Assembly (NCBI GenBank): GCA_964634325.1
Contig: CAZWJF010000009.1
Location: forward strand, 100,526-164,525
DNA: 64,000 nt
Reading direction: 5' to 3'
From: JAJXWB01 sp964634325
GTDB taxonomy: Bacteria > Pseudomonadota > Alphaproteobacteria > Rhizobiales > Beijerinckiaceae
This document shows, one piece after another, positions 9,013 to 18,364 of this stretch (position 1 is its first letter; each line of letters starts with the position of its first letter). Position numbers and translations under genes: made by a program. Under the pieces are notes generated by a model, which was given only the letters and a program-made list of their open reading frames with translations, had not been told where the DNA came from and did no database searches.

Positions 9013-10104
9013 ATGAAGGCCGCCGTCCTCACGGAGATCAACAAGCCGCTCGAAATCCTCGACCTCGAGCTCGATCCGCCGAAGGCCGGCGAAGCGCGCG
9101 TGCGCATGAAGGCGTCGGGCGTCTGCATGTCCGACTGGCATATGATGAACGGCGACTGGCCGGCGAAGCTTCCGCTCGTACCCGGCCACGAGGCGGCGGG
9201 AATCGTCACGGAAGTAGGCCCCGGGCCGTCGCACGTTTCGGTCGGCGACCACGTCATCTTCTCCTTTTCCTCGCATTGCGGCCATTGCCGCTACTGCAAT
9301 TCCGGCAAGTCGGTGCTCTGCAACGGCCATTCGGCGCCGGGCTTCCTGCTGCCGGACGGTTCGACCCGCATGCGGTTCAAGGCCGAGCCCGTCTACCAGA
9401 TGGCGCGAATCGGCACCTTCCGCGAGGAAGTCGTCTGCTCCACTGAAAATCTCGTGCCGATCCGCAAGGATCTGCCCTGGACGGTCGCGGCCATCATCGG
9501 CTGTTCGGTCGCGACCGGCGTCGGCGCCGTCTATCGCGCGGCGAAGGTGGAGGCGGGCTCGAGCGTCGTGGTCGTCGGCTGCGGCGGCGTCGGCCTCAAC
9601 ATCGTTCAGGGCGCAAAGCTCGTCGGCGCCGGCAAGATCATCGCGGTCGACCTGCTCGACAACAAGCTCGAATACGCCAAGCAGTTCGGCGCGACGCACA
9701 CCATCAACGCCAAGACCGCGAACGTCGTGAAGGAAGTGCGCGCGATCACCGGCGGCGGCGCGGATTACGCCTTCGACGCCATTGGCTCTGAGGCGACCGT
9801 GCTGCAGATCGTCGACTGCATCTGCGCTGGCGGCCGCGCCACCATGGTCGGCATTCCCTCGGTCACCGTAAAGGCGGGCATTTCGCCGGCCGGCATGGTC
9901 TTCCAGGAAAAGACGCTGACGTCGTCCTTTTACGGCTCCGTGCAGCCGGACATCGACTTCCCGATCCTCGCCGATCTCTACATGGACAAGAAGCTCGATC
10001 TCGACTCGCTGATCTCGCGCACCTATGCGCTCGACGAGATCAACGAGGGCTTCGAACAATTGCGCAAAGGCGGCGTCGCGCGCGGGGTCGTGGTTTTTGA
10101 CTGA
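9013..10104 (+). CDS. Zinc-dependent alcohol dehydrogenase (MDR family)
   Basis: This is a 363-aa medium-chain dehydrogenase/reductase. Catalytic zinc ligands are C38 (GVCMSDWH) and H59-E60 (PGHEAAG), with a further cysteine at IIGCSVATG. The structural-zinc lobe CGHCRYCNSGKSVLC is complete. The coenzyme Rossmann motif is GCGGVGLN, followed by an acidic residue (AVDLLDNK), which favours NAD(H). The shape resembles class III/Zn-type alcohol dehydrogenases, but the substrate cannot be named. The ATG at 9013 follows a GGGAGACAAATT site. Confidence 0.88.
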   Translation: MKAAVLTEINKPLEILDLELDPPKAGEARVRMKASGVCMSDWHMMNGDWPAKLPLVPGHEAAGIVTEVGPGPSHVSVGDHVIFSFSSHCGHCRYCNSGKSVLCNGHSAPGFLLPDGSTRMRFKAEPVYQMARIGTFREEVVCSTENLVPIRKDLPWTVAAIIGCSVATGVGAVYRAAKVEAGSSVVVVGCGGVGLNIVQGAKLVGAGKIIAVDLLDNKLEYAKQFGATHTINAKTANVVKEVRAITGGGADYAFDAIGSEATVLQIVDCICAGGRATMVGIPSVTVKAGISPAGMVFQEKTLTSSFYGSVQPDIDFPILADLYMDKKLDLDSLISRTYALDEINEGFEQLRKGGVARGVVVFD

Positions 10105-10187
10105 ATTGTGACAGTCGCGCGCATGAACTAGGTTGTGACACATCTTTCCGCTACAAGCGCTGCGAGGCCGCGTAGCGGAGTTTTGTC

Positions 10188-11612
10188 ATGGCCCGAAAAG
10201 ACGTTTCAGACGACGAAACGCGTCGCGCGCGGTATGCGCGCGGCAAGGCGCTGCGAAAAGCGAACGCGCGCGAGAAGCACGGCGAATTTGCGGGCGAACA
10301 CGATCGCGATCCTGTCGCCATTCTCGGCGAGAGCGACAGCGGCCGCATCGCCAGGCTCCTGCCGCTTCGCTATGCGCGGATGACGCAATCGCCATTCGCC
10401 TTCCTGCGAGGGGCGGCTGCGGTGATGGCCGCCGATCTCGCGAGCGAACCCATCGCTGGCGTCGACGTGCAGGGTTGCGGAGACTGCCATCTGATGAATT
10501 TCGGCGTGTTCGCGTCGCCGGAAGACAACATTCTTTTCGACATCAACGATTTCGACGAGACATTGCCCGGCGTCGACTTCACGCTGGATGTGAAGCGTCT
10601 GGCGGCCTCGGTTGCGGTCGCCGCGCAAGCCGGCGGCAATTCGGATCGTAAGGCGCGCGCTTTCGCGGCGGGCGCGATCGCCGCCTATCGCCGCCACATG
10701 CAGGATCTGGCGCTGCTCTCGCCGATCGAAATCTGGCGCAGCCGCATCGATCTGCCGCTCGAGATCGCAGCCTTTTCCAATCCGTCGCTCGCCAGGCGCC
10801 TGCGCGGCGCCTTGATGAAGGTCGGGCCGGACCTCGATCGCGACGACAACTTTCCGCATCTGGCGACATCGAAGAAAGGCGTCGCGCGCATCGCAGATCG
10901 CGACGACACGATCTTCCATCTCGATCCGACCGAGGCCGGCGAAGCTTTCGATCCGCAGGCGGCTTTCGCCGGCTATCTCAGAGGCCTGACGCCCGAACGC
11001 GCCGCGCTTCTGGCGCGCTACAGGCTTGTCGACTTCGCGTTCAAGGTCGTCGGCGTCGGCTCTGTCGGCACGTTTTGCGCCATCGGCCTGTTTCTGTCGG
11101 GCGATGGCGAGCCGCTGTTCCTTCAGATCAAGGAAGCCCAGCGTTCCGTGCTGGAGCGGGTCGCACCGCGCTCGGTTTGGGCGCTCGGTCAAGGACGCCG
11201 TGTGGTCGAAGGCCAGCGCGTTCTGCAAGCGGCCAGCGACGTTCTGCTCGGCTGGGTCGAGGAACCCGAGCACAACAGACATTTCTACGTTCGCCAGCTC
11301 AAGAACCGCCATCTTGGCTCGCTCGGCGAAGTTCTGGAAGGCGAGGCCCTGCCGGCCTATGCGCGACTGTGCGGCCGTACGCTGGCGCGCGCGCATGCGC
11401 GTTCGGGCGATCCGGCTGTGATCGCCGGTTACATGGGCCGGAGCGAGGTCTTCGACGACGCGATGGCCTCGTTTGCGATGAAATACGCACGCCAGACACG
11501 GAAGGACCACGCCGCGCTGGTTGCGGCGAAGGGGCCGCCTCCGGGCGCCGCGCCGTCACGGAACAAGGCCGGTAAAGCGAAAGCCAAGGCAGCCGCGAAC
11601 GCGTCGGCCTGA
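10188..11612 (+). CDS. DUF2252 family protein
   Basis: A 474-aa protein is recognisable as DUF2252 by FLRGAAAVMAADL, the hallmark GCGDCHLMNFG, and DINDFDETLPGVDFTLDVKRL. The GDxHxxN-like pattern and a later DFD resemble the catalytic loop of aminoglycoside phosphotransferase/kinase folds, so a kinase-like activity is plausible, but no substrate is known. The C-terminus is Ala/Lys-rich and probably disordered. The gene stands alone, convergent with the ferredoxin/ferritin gene. Confidence 0.85.
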   Translation: MARKDVSDDETRRARYARGKALRKANAREKHGEFAGEHDRDPVAILGESDSGRIARLLPLRYARMTQSPFAFLRGAAAVMAADLASEPIAGVDVQGCGDCHLMNFGVFASPEDNILFDINDFDETLPGVDFTLDVKRLAASVAVAAQAGGNSDRKARAFAAGAIAAYRRHMQDLALLSPIEIWRSRIDLPLEIAAFSNPSLARRLRGALMKVGPDLDRDDNFPHLATSKKGVARIADRDDTIFHLDPTEAGEAFDPQAAFAGYLRGLTPERAALLARYRLVDFAFKVVGVGSVGTFCAIGLFLSGDGEPLFLQIKEAQRSVLERVAPRSVWALGQGRRVVEGQRVLQAASDVLLGWVEEPEHNRHFYVRQLKNRHLGSLGEVLEGEALPAYARLCGRTLARAHARSGDPAVIAGYMGRSEVFDDAMASFAMKYARQTRKDHAALVAAKGPPPGAAPSRNKAGKAKAKAAANASA

Positions 11613-11621
11613 TCGGCGGCG

Positions 11622-11644
11622 CGATCGGGACAGCCCCGATCGCG
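11622..11644. terminator. Stem-loop between convergent genes
   Basis: A 9-bp perfect stem GCGATCGGG (11622-11630) / CCCGATCGC (11636-11644) with a 5-nt loop starts 10 nt after the DUF2252 stop. It lacks a T-tract, so intrinsic termination is only a possibility. Confidence 0.4.
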
Positions 11645-11695
11645 AAAGTCGCGAACGGCCTGCGAAGCTGAGACGCAGACCGCCCGCGCGCAGCG

Positions 11696-12592
11696 CTACA
11701 CGGCGTGGCTGCGGGCGAGCCAATCTTCGCGCGTGATCCAGGCTTCGAGCAGCTTGACGTGCTCGGCTTCCTCCTTGGCGAATTCCTTGGCCGCCGCGAC
11801 GATCTCGGGATCGTTCGAGGTGCCGGCGACGCTGTAGTAGAATTCGTATCCGCGCTTCTCGCCGTCGAGCGCCGCCTTCAGCGCGTCGAGCCGCGTCATG
11901 GCCGGGTCGCCAGCCAGGATCGACGTGCGCTCTGGCGTCGCATGGTCCGGCCACACGTAGTCCGGCGGGATGTGCGCGCTGACATCCTTGCCCTTGCAGC
12001 GCTGCTGCGCCTCCGCCAGATGCAGGCGGGAATAGCCGGCGAGCTGTCGAAACAGCTTTGCGACCTCCGCGTTGCCGCACTGGTCCATTTCTGCCGCCAG
12101 CCCGTCGAAATGGCGCGCGGCTTCCTCCTCCACCTTGACCGCGTGGCCGAGGAAGTGATCGACGGAATTGATCTCGATGCCGCCCTTGAAGCGGCGCGCG
12201 GCGTGCGTCAGGTGCGGCGCCTGCTTGGGCAGCGTCTCGTCGCCCGCGAAGACCACCATGATGTCTTCGTTGCGCACGAAGCATTGGCACGCCAGGCGAT
12301 AGCGCGGCGGCATGTCGTTGACTTCGGCGTTGACGATCTCCTCCTTGGTGATCTTGCCGAGTTGCCGCAGCATCTCCTTTTCCTTTTCGGTGAGCGCGAT
12401 GGCGTAGGGCCTCTCGCCGCTCAGGTGCTTCACCTCAACCAGGCAGGATCCGCAATTGCCATCCTGGCAATCGAAGGGAATCGGAATCTTGTGCGCCTTG
12501 GCGACCGCCAGAACGGTGCCTCGGTCGCCAGCGACGGCGTAGACGGTGACATCGCGCGCCATCGACGGCGATGAGAAGGTGACATTGGCCAT
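11696..12592 (-). CDS. [2Fe-2S] ferredoxin fused to a ferritin-like (rubrerythrin-type) domain
   Basis: A 298-aa two-domain protein. Residues 1-110 are a plant-type [2Fe-2S] ferredoxin with C42-x4-C47-x2-C50 in DCQDGNCGSC and a fourth cysteine at C102 (or C104) in RLACQC. Residues about 130-298 form a four-helix ferritin-like domain. Its likely di-iron ligands lie in the helices with VEEEAARHF, YSRLHLAEAQ, GEKRGYEFYY and KEEAEHVKLL, the last carrying an ExxH motif. This suggests electrons are fed from the ferredoxin directly to a di-iron centre, for oxygen or peroxide reduction or iron handling. The ATG at 12592 (MANVTFSS) has a CAGGAG site; upstream in-frame codons look unconserved. No gene partner is adjacent. 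Confidence 0.82.
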   Translation of the reverse strand: MANVTFSSPSMARDVTVYAVAGDRGTVLAVAKAHKIPIPFDCQDGNCGSCLVEVKHLSGERPYAIALTEKEKEMLRQLGKITKEEIVNAEVNDMPPRYRLACQCFVRNEDIMVVFAGDETLPKQAPHLTHAARRFKGGIEINSVDHFLGHAVKVEEEAARHFDGLAAEMDQCGNAEVAKLFRQLAGYSRLHLAEAQQRCKGKDVSAHIPPDYVWPDHATPERTSILAGDPAMTRLDALKAALDGEKRGYEFYYSVAGTSNDPEIVAAAKEFAKEEAEHVKLLEAWITREDWLARSHAV

Positions 12593-12843
12593 TGGCGTTC
12601 TCCTGAGCCGGGACGCGTCACAGCAAGCGCCGGGTCTCGCCGGAGACGGGCGTTGCGATCGCATCGGGTTGCAGACTGGGTCCGGCTGGCGGCGAGCAAC
12701 GCGCGTGCCAGCGGATTCGACGCCGTTTTGTCGGAGATTTGTCCTGATCGCCACAGGTTGGGCCGCGCCCGCACAGTGTTGCGACGGGCGTCCGCGCCAT
12801 CAGCAAGCGCGCAGGCTCGCGGCGCCGACGGCGTGTCCAAAGC

Positions 12844-12883
12844 AAAAAAAAAGCCGGCGCGGCGAAATCGCCTGCGCCGGCTT
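12844..12883 (-). terminator. Intrinsic terminator downstream of efp
   Basis: On the minus strand an imperfect but strong hairpin (AGCCGGCGC...GCGCCGGCT arms with a short inner stem) is followed by nine consecutive T, 19 nt past the efp stop. This is a textbook Rho-independent terminator. The remaining 12593-12843 holds no gene I can support; it should contain the promoter of the ferredoxin/ferritin gene. Confidence 0.9.
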
Positions 12884-12901
12884 GAAGCGAAACGGTCGCG
12901 C

Positions 12902-13471
12902 TCAGTCCTTGGCGCGTTCCACGTAGGAGCCGTCTTCCGTCTGAACGACGACGCGCGTGCCGGTCTGGATGTGCGGCGGCACCATGATCTTGGCGCCGTT
13001 CGACAGGATCGCCGGCTTGTAGGACGAGGACGCCGTCTGGTTCTTGATCGCCGGCTCCGTCTCGGTGATTTCCAGCGTCACGCGCGGCGGCAGCTGGATG
13101 GCGACCGCATTGCCGTTGAAGATCGACAGGATGACCTTCATGCCCTCCTGAAGCCACACGGCCTGATCGCCGATCGTATCCTTGGTGACGATCACCTGCT
13201 CGTAGTTCTCGTCGTTCATGAAGGTGTAGCCGTCGCCGTCCTCGTAGAGATACGAGAAGTCGTGGTCTTCCACGAAGGCGCGCTCGACCTGCTCGGTCGT
13301 CTTGTAGCGGTTCGACACCTTGGTGCCGTCCGACAGGCGGCGCATGTCGATCTGCGTGGTCGGGGTGCCCTTGCCCGGATGAAAGCTTTCGGCGGTCAGC
13401 ACGACGTAGAGCTGGCCGTCTTCGTGCTCGATGATGTTGCCCTTGCGGATGGAAGAGGCGATGACTCTCAT
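12902..13471 (-). CDS. efp: Elongation factor P
   Basis: EF-P (189 aa, usual length) binds between the P and E sites of the ribosome and rescues stalling at polyproline. The three beta-barrel domains are complete. The modification site is K34 in ESFHPGKGTPT, the lysine type used for beta-lysylation. Its modifying enzymes EpmA and EpmB are encoded divergently just upstream, which supports lysylation rather than rhamnosylation. The intergenic 13472-13575 must contain promoters for both directions. Confidence 0.97.
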   Translation of the reverse strand: MRVIASSIRKGNIIEHEDGQLYVVLTAESFHPGKGTPTTQIDMRRLSDGTKVSNRYKTTEQVERAFVEDHDFSYLYEDGDGYTFMNDENYEQVIVTKDTIGDQAVWLQEGMKVILSIFNGNAVAIQLPPRVTLEITETEPAIKNQTASSSYKPAILSNGAKIMVPPHIQTGTRVVVQTEDGSYVERAKD

Positions 13472-13575
13472 TGTGGTCCTCGATTGATGGCTGCGGGCGC
13501 CCGGACTATGGTCCGCCGGACTTCAGGGGACGCCCTTCGGCGATCCGGCCTGCCGCAACAAACAGAAATGGTCTG

Positions 13576-14619
13576 ATGCTCGAAGCTTCGCCCTGGTGGG
13601 CGCCGCACGTTTACGCCGATCGCCGTGATTTCCTCAAGGCGCGCGGCCGGATTGCTATAGCGTGCCGCGCCTTTTTTCAAGCCGAGGGTTTTGCCGAGGT
13701 CGAGACCGCCTGCCTGCAGGTCTCGCCCGGCAATGAGATCCACCTGCGCGCCTTTGCGACCGATCTCGTCGCCGGCGACGGCTCGACCTCGCGCATGTAC
13801 CTGCACACCTCGCCTGAATTCGCCTGCAAGAAGCTGCTGGTGGCGGGCGAGGAAGCAATCTTCACCTTCGCCCGCGCCTTCCGCAACGGCGAGCGCTCGG
13901 CCCTCCACCATCCCGAATTCACGATGCTCGAATGGTATCGGGCCCGCGCGCCCTATGCCGCGATCATGGCCGATTGCGTGGCGCTCGCGCGCGCCGTCGC
14001 CGAGGCCGCGGGCGGGCGCACGTTGAGCTGGCGCGGCCAGACGGCCGATCCCTTCGCCGAGCCTGAAATCCTGACCGTGGCGGAGGCTTTTTCCCGTCAC
14101 GCTGGCCTCGAACTCATGGGGGCGCTCGACGACCGCGCGGCGCTGGCCGAAACCGCGCGCCGTCTGTCGATCCGGGTGGCGGACGACGACGACTGGTCCG
14201 ACCTGTTCTCGAGAATTCTGAACGTCGCCATCGAGCCCGAACTCGGCCGGGGGCGGCTGACGCTGCTGACCGAATATCCGGCCCGCGAGGCGGCGCTGGC
14301 GCGGCTCAAGCCCGGCGACGCGCGCGTCGCCGAGCGGTTCGAGATGTACGCCTGCGGCGTGGAGCTGGCGAACGGCTTTGGCGAGCTGGTCGACCCCGTC
14401 GAGCAGCGCGCGCGTTTCTTGGCCGCTATGGCCGAGAAGCAGAAGCGCTACGGGGAGGCCTATCCGATCGACGAGGATTTTCTGCGGGCCCTGCAAATCA
14501 TGCCCGAAGCGAGCGGCGTCGCGCTCGGCTTCGATCGGCTTGTGATGCTGGCCGCCGGCGCCGAACGGATCGAGCAGGTCTTGTGGACCCCGGTGGCGAA
14601 CGGCGGTTCGCCGGTGTAA
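13576..14619 (+). CDS. epmA: EF-P--(R)-beta-lysine ligase EpmA (GenX/PoxA)
   Basis: EpmA is a paralogue of the class II lysyl-tRNA synthetase catalytic domain that attaches (R)-beta-lysine to EF-P. The 347-aa protein lacks an anticodon-binding domain, as expected. Class II motif 2 is seen in IFTFARAFRNGERSALHHPEF, with TMLEWYRA after it, and motif 3 in GVALGFDRLVML. The start MLEASPWW at 13576 is preferred over an earlier TTG at 13471, which would overlap the efp promoter region. epmB follows 8 nt later. Confidence 0.95.
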   Translation: MLEASPWWAPHVYADRRDFLKARGRIAIACRAFFQAEGFAEVETACLQVSPGNEIHLRAFATDLVAGDGSTSRMYLHTSPEFACKKLLVAGEEAIFTFARAFRNGERSALHHPEFTMLEWYRARAPYAAIMADCVALARAVAEAAGGRTLSWRGQTADPFAEPEILTVAEAFSRHAGLELMGALDDRAALAETARRLSIRVADDDDWSDLFSRILNVAIEPELGRGRLTLLTEYPAREAALARLKPGDARVAERFEMYACGVELANGFGELVDPVEQRARFLAAMAEKQKRYGEAYPIDEDFLRALQIMPEASGVALGFDRLVMLAAGAERIEQVLWTPVANGGSPV

Positions 14620-14627
14620 GCCGAGCC

Positions 14628-15692
14628 ATGAGCCGCCCCGAGCCGCCCCGTCCCCGTACGCTGACCACGCCCGACGACTTCGTCGCCGCAGGCTTGATCG
14701 CGCCGGAGGCCGCTGCGGCCGCCGCTCGCGTGACCGCGCGCTATTCGGCGGCCATGACGCGCCGCCTTGTGGACCTCGTCGATCGCGCGGACCCCGCCGA
14801 TCCCATCGCCCGCCAGTTCACGCCCGATCCGCGCGAACTCGCCATATCGCCGCAAGACCGCGCAGACCCCATCGGCGATAGCGCGCATTCGCCTTGCGAA
14901 GGGCTTGTCCATCGCTATCCGGATCGCGTGCTGCTCAAGCTCGTGTCCGCCTGCCCGGTCTACTGCCGATTCTGTTTCCGCCGCGAGACCGTGGGCGCGG
15001 CCAAGGGCGGGATGCTGGCGCCCGAGAAGGTCGCCGCTGCGCTCGATTACGTCCGCGCGCGGCCGGAAATCTGGGAGGTGATCCTGACCGGCGGCGACCC
15101 GCTGGCCCTTTCGCCGCGCCGGCTCGCCGACGCCGTTCGCGCCATCGCCGCGATCGGCCACGTGAAGGTGGTCCGCATCCATACGCGCGTCCCGGCGGTT
15201 GCGCCCGACCTCGTCACCGGCGATCTCGTCGCAGCGCTCAAGGCCCCGGGCGTGTCGACCTGGGTGGCGTTGCACGCCAACCATCCGCGTGAGCTGACGC
15301 AGCTCGCGCGCGAAAAGCTGGCGATGTTCACGGAGGCGGGCGTTCCGCTGGTCAGCCAGACGGTGCTGCTGCGCGGGATCAACGACGATCCGGACACGCT
15401 CGCCGCGCTGATGCGCGCCTTCGTCGAGGCCGGCGTCAAACCCTATTACCTGCACCATCCCGATCTCGCGCCCGGCACCGGTCATTTCCGGCTGCCGATC
15501 GAGGAGGGCCGCCGGATCGTCGCGGAACTGATGCGCCGCGTCTCGGGCCTCGCCCGACCCGCCTACGTTCTGGATATTCCCGGCGGCTACGGAAAGATTT
15601 TGCTCACGTCGGAGGCGGCGGCGCCGGACGGCGCCGGGGGCTGGCGACTGACCGATCCGGCGGGCCGCGTCCATTCCTACTCCGACGATTGA
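14628..15692 (+). CDS. epmB: EF-P lysine 2,3-aminomutase EpmB
   Basis: EpmB is a radical SAM, PLP-dependent enzyme that isomerises L-lysine to (R)-beta-lysine for EpmA. The [4Fe-4S] motif is CPVYCRFC (CxxxCxxC), followed by FRRETVG. ILTGGDPLALSPRRL is the KamA-family SAM-binding segment, and the PLP lysine is likely in DIPGGYGKILL near the C-terminus. Length is 354 aa. Together with epmA it makes a two-gene operon divergent from the target gene efp. Confidence 0.95.
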   Translation: MSRPEPPRPRTLTTPDDFVAAGLIAPEAAAAAARVTARYSAAMTRRLVDLVDRADPADPIARQFTPDPRELAISPQDRADPIGDSAHSPCEGLVHRYPDRVLLKLVSACPVYCRFCFRRETVGAAKGGMLAPEKVAAALDYVRARPEIWEVILTGGDPLALSPRRLADAVRAIAAIGHVKVVRIHTRVPAVAPDLVTGDLVAALKAPGVSTWVALHANHPRELTQLAREKLAMFTEAGVPLVSQTVLLRGINDDPDTLAALMRAFVEAGVKPYYLHHPDLAPGTGHFRLPIEEGRRIVAELMRRVSGLARPAYVLDIPGGYGKILLTSEAAAPDGAGGWRLTDPAGRVHSYSDD

Positions 15693-15768
15693 AGCGCAAC
15701 GGCGCGAAACCGTGCGGCGTCGCCCGATCCGTGCGAAATTCGCCGCAATCCGATTCGATTTGCCGGCC

Positions 15769-18288
15769 ATGACCGTTCGCCTCGTCCGCACTCTGCTCAG
15801 CGCCGCGCTCGCCGCAGCCGTCGTCTGGCCGCTCGCCCTCCATGCGCAAGCCCCGGCGGCGGCGCCGCCGGCGAGCCAGGCCGCGCCTGCTCCGGCGCCC
15901 GACGCCGCGCCGGCGCCCGCGCCCCGCGTCGCGCCCGGCTCGCCCGACGCGACCGAACCGCCGCGCGTGCGCACCTCGGAACTCATCGAGCAGGCGAAGA
16001 GCAGGCTCGATCAGGTGACAGCCGCGCTGCGCCGCGATTCGCTCGACGATGCGACGTTGTCGACCCTCAGGGACTCGTTGACGCCTGCGGCCGACCAGAT
16101 CAAACAGGCGATCGCGACGCTGACGCCGCGCATCGCCGAAGCCAAGGATCGTCTCGACAAGCTCGGCCCGAAGCCCGACGCCAAGGCGCCGCCGGAAAGC
16201 GCCGACGTCGCGGCCGACCGGGCCGAGCAGCAGCGCCGCTTCGACCGCGCGACCGATCTTTTGAAGCGCGCGCAATTGCTCGCCGTTCAGATAGACCAGA
16301 CGAGCGCGCGGATCGTTTCGCGCCGTCGCGAATTATTCGTCGGCACGCTGATGCAGCGCTCCTACAGTCTTCTGTCGCCGGCCCTTTGGGCGGCGGCGGT
16401 CAAGGAACTGCCGGGCGATTTTCGCGCGCTGGGCCTGGTGGCCGGAGACTTCGTCGGCAACGCCGCCGACCGGCTGGCCGGCTGGCGCCTCGCGGCGTTC
16501 TTTGCGCTCGCCGCGCTGGTCGCCTCCCTCAACGGTCCGATCTATCGCTACGCCCGGCGCGTGCTCAGCCGCGAGCCGACGGTTGCGGAGCCGACGCGCT
16601 TGCGCAAGGCGCTCGGCGCCTGCTGGACGGCGCTTCTCGTGGCGGCGCCGCCGCTCGTGACGATCTTCGCGCTGTTCGCGCTGCTCGACGCGTTCGATCT
16701 CATGAGCGTCCGGCTGACGCCCTTCAAGCGCGCCTTCATCGAGGGCGTCGCCCGGGTGGCTTTCGTCGCTGGCGTGGCGCGCGGCCTGTTTGCGCCGTCG
16801 CGGCCGAGCTGGCGGCTGATGCCCGTCTCCGATGTAACCGCCGAACGTCTGAGCCGGCTCGCCATCGCGCAGGCTGCGATCGTCTCGATCGTCAATGTCG
16901 CGGAAGCCCTGACCGACATCTCCGCGTCCTCGTTGCCGGTCACGGCCGCGGTTCAGGGCGTCGGCGCGGTCGTATTCGGCGCCGTCACGGCGGGCGCCAT
17001 CTACGGCCTCGGCGAAGATGACGAAGACGACGAATGCCTCGGACCGCGCGTGACGCCGCGTCCGCGCTGGATCGGCTTCGTCCGCCTCGTCGCCTGGATC
17101 GTGGTCGCGGTCATGATGCTGGCGGCGTTCGCCGGCTATATTCCGGCCGCCTGGTTTCTCAGCGAGCAGTTCGTTTGGGCGGCCGGCGTCGTGGGCCTTG
17201 TGTCGATCGCGCTTCCGCTGGCGATGTCCGCGATCGAGGCGACCTTTCAGCCGACCACGCCGTTCGGCCGGACGATGATGTCCGGCCTCGGGGTGCGGCG
17301 CGACGGCGTCACGCAGCTCGGCATAATCCTGTCGGGCGTCGTTCACATTCTGCTGTTCGTCGTGGCGCTGGTCGCGATCGTGGCGCCCTGGGGCCTTCAG
17401 TCGGACGATCTGTTCGGCGGCCTGCGCAACGCCTATTTCGGCTTCAAGGTCGGCGGCGTCACCATCTCGCCATCGAATGTCGTGGTCGCCGTCGTGCTGT
17501 TCGCGCTCGGCTATCTGGCGACTCGCGCGCTGCAGAACTGGCTGGACGACAGGCTGATGCCTGCCACCAGCCTCGACGCCGGTCTGCGCAATTCGATCCG
17601 CACCAGCGTCGGCTACGTCGGCGTGTTCGTGGCGCTTGCGATGGCGCTCGGCCAGGTCGGTCTCGGCATCCAGAAGATCGCCATCGTCGCCGGCGCGCTT
17701 TCGGTCGGTATCGGTTTCGGCCTCCAGTCGATCGTCAACAATTTCGTCTCCGGCCTCATTCTGCTGTGGGAGCGTTCGATCCGAGTCGGCGACTGGGTCG
17801 TGGTCGGCGACGAGCAGGGCTATGTGCGTAAGATCAATGTACGCTCGACGGAGATCGAGACCTTCGACCGCGCCACGATGATCGTGCCGAATTCCAATCT
17901 CATCTCCGGCGTCGTGAAGAACTGGGTGCGCAACGACCGCGTCGGCCGAATTCGCGTTCCGCTGACGCTCAATACGGGCGTCGATCCCGAAAAGGTGCGC
18001 GAAATCATGACCGGCGCGGCGAAAGGTCACGAGAAGGTTTCGAAGATTCCCGCGCCCACTACGCTGTTCGTCGGGATGGAGCCGACCGGGCTCAAGTTCG
18101 AGCTCATCTGTTTCGTCGACGACGTCGAGGCCTCGGGCCGGATCAAGAGCGATCTCCACTACGAGATATTCCGGGAGTTTTCCGAGGCCGGCATCTCGAT
18201 CGCGGCGCCCGCGGCCGTATCGCAGGTGGCGTTGCAGGGGCCGGTCGCCGAGGCCGTCGCCGACGCCATTCGCAAGACCGGCGCGTAG
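15769..18288 (+). CDS. Large MscS-family mechanosensitive channel with DUF3772-like periplasmic region
   Basis: An 839-aa inner-membrane protein. A signal peptide (residues 1-28, ending LALHAQA) leads into an Ala/Pro-rich stretch and a coiled-coil-like region (about 60-190), then some ten membrane segments. The C-terminal MscS pore is unmistakable: LSVGIGFGLQSIVNNFVSGLILLWERSIRVGDWV, then the beta domain with STEIETFDRATMIVPNS. It should open under membrane tension to release solutes. The ATG at 15769 is chosen because it creates the signal peptide; an upstream alternative adds 19 Arg-rich residues. Confidence 0.88.
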   Translation: MTVRLVRTLLSAALAAAVVWPLALHAQAPAAAPPASQAAPAPAPDAAPAPAPRVAPGSPDATEPPRVRTSELIEQAKSRLDQVTAALRRDSLDDATLSTLRDSLTPAADQIKQAIATLTPRIAEAKDRLDKLGPKPDAKAPPESADVAADRAEQQRRFDRATDLLKRAQLLAVQIDQTSARIVSRRRELFVGTLMQRSYSLLSPALWAAAVKELPGDFRALGLVAGDFVGNAADRLAGWRLAAFFALAALVASLNGPIYRYARRVLSREPTVAEPTRLRKALGACWTALLVAAPPLVTIFALFALLDAFDLMSVRLTPFKRAFIEGVARVAFVAGVARGLFAPSRPSWRLMPVSDVTAERLSRLAIAQAAIVSIVNVAEALTDISASSLPVTAAVQGVGAVVFGAVTAGAIYGLGEDDEDDECLGPRVTPRPRWIGFVRLVAWIVVAVMMLAAFAGYIPAAWFLSEQFVWAAGVVGLVSIALPLAMSAIEATFQPTTPFGRTMMSGLGVRRDGVTQLGIILSGVVHILLFVVALVAIVAPWGLQSDDLFGGLRNAYFGFKVGGVTISPSNVVVAVVLFALGYLATRALQNWLDDRLMPATSLDAGLRNSIRTSVGYVGVFVALAMALGQVGLGIQKIAIVAGALSVGIGFGLQSIVNNFVSGLILLWERSIRVGDWVVVGDEQGYVRKINVRSTEIETFDRATMIVPNSNLISGVVKNWVRNDRVGRIRVPLTLNTGVDPEKVREIMTGAAKGHEKVSKIPAPTTLFVGMEPTGLKFELICFVDDVEASGRIKSDLHYEIFREFSEAGISIAAPAAVSQVALQGPVAEAVADAIRKTGA

Positions 18289-18364
18289 AACGCGCGAGGC
18301 GTTCACACCGTCTTAGCCACGCGCGCGCTATCTGCGTCCGCTACCGATCAAGTCAGGTGCCTCC

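Noticed and set aside
16333..18306. 657-codon minus-strand frame opposite the MscS-family gene
   Set aside because: Composition (Asp, Arg, His-rich) is that of a shadow frame in GC-rich DNA, and the plus strand encodes an unmistakable MscS domain.
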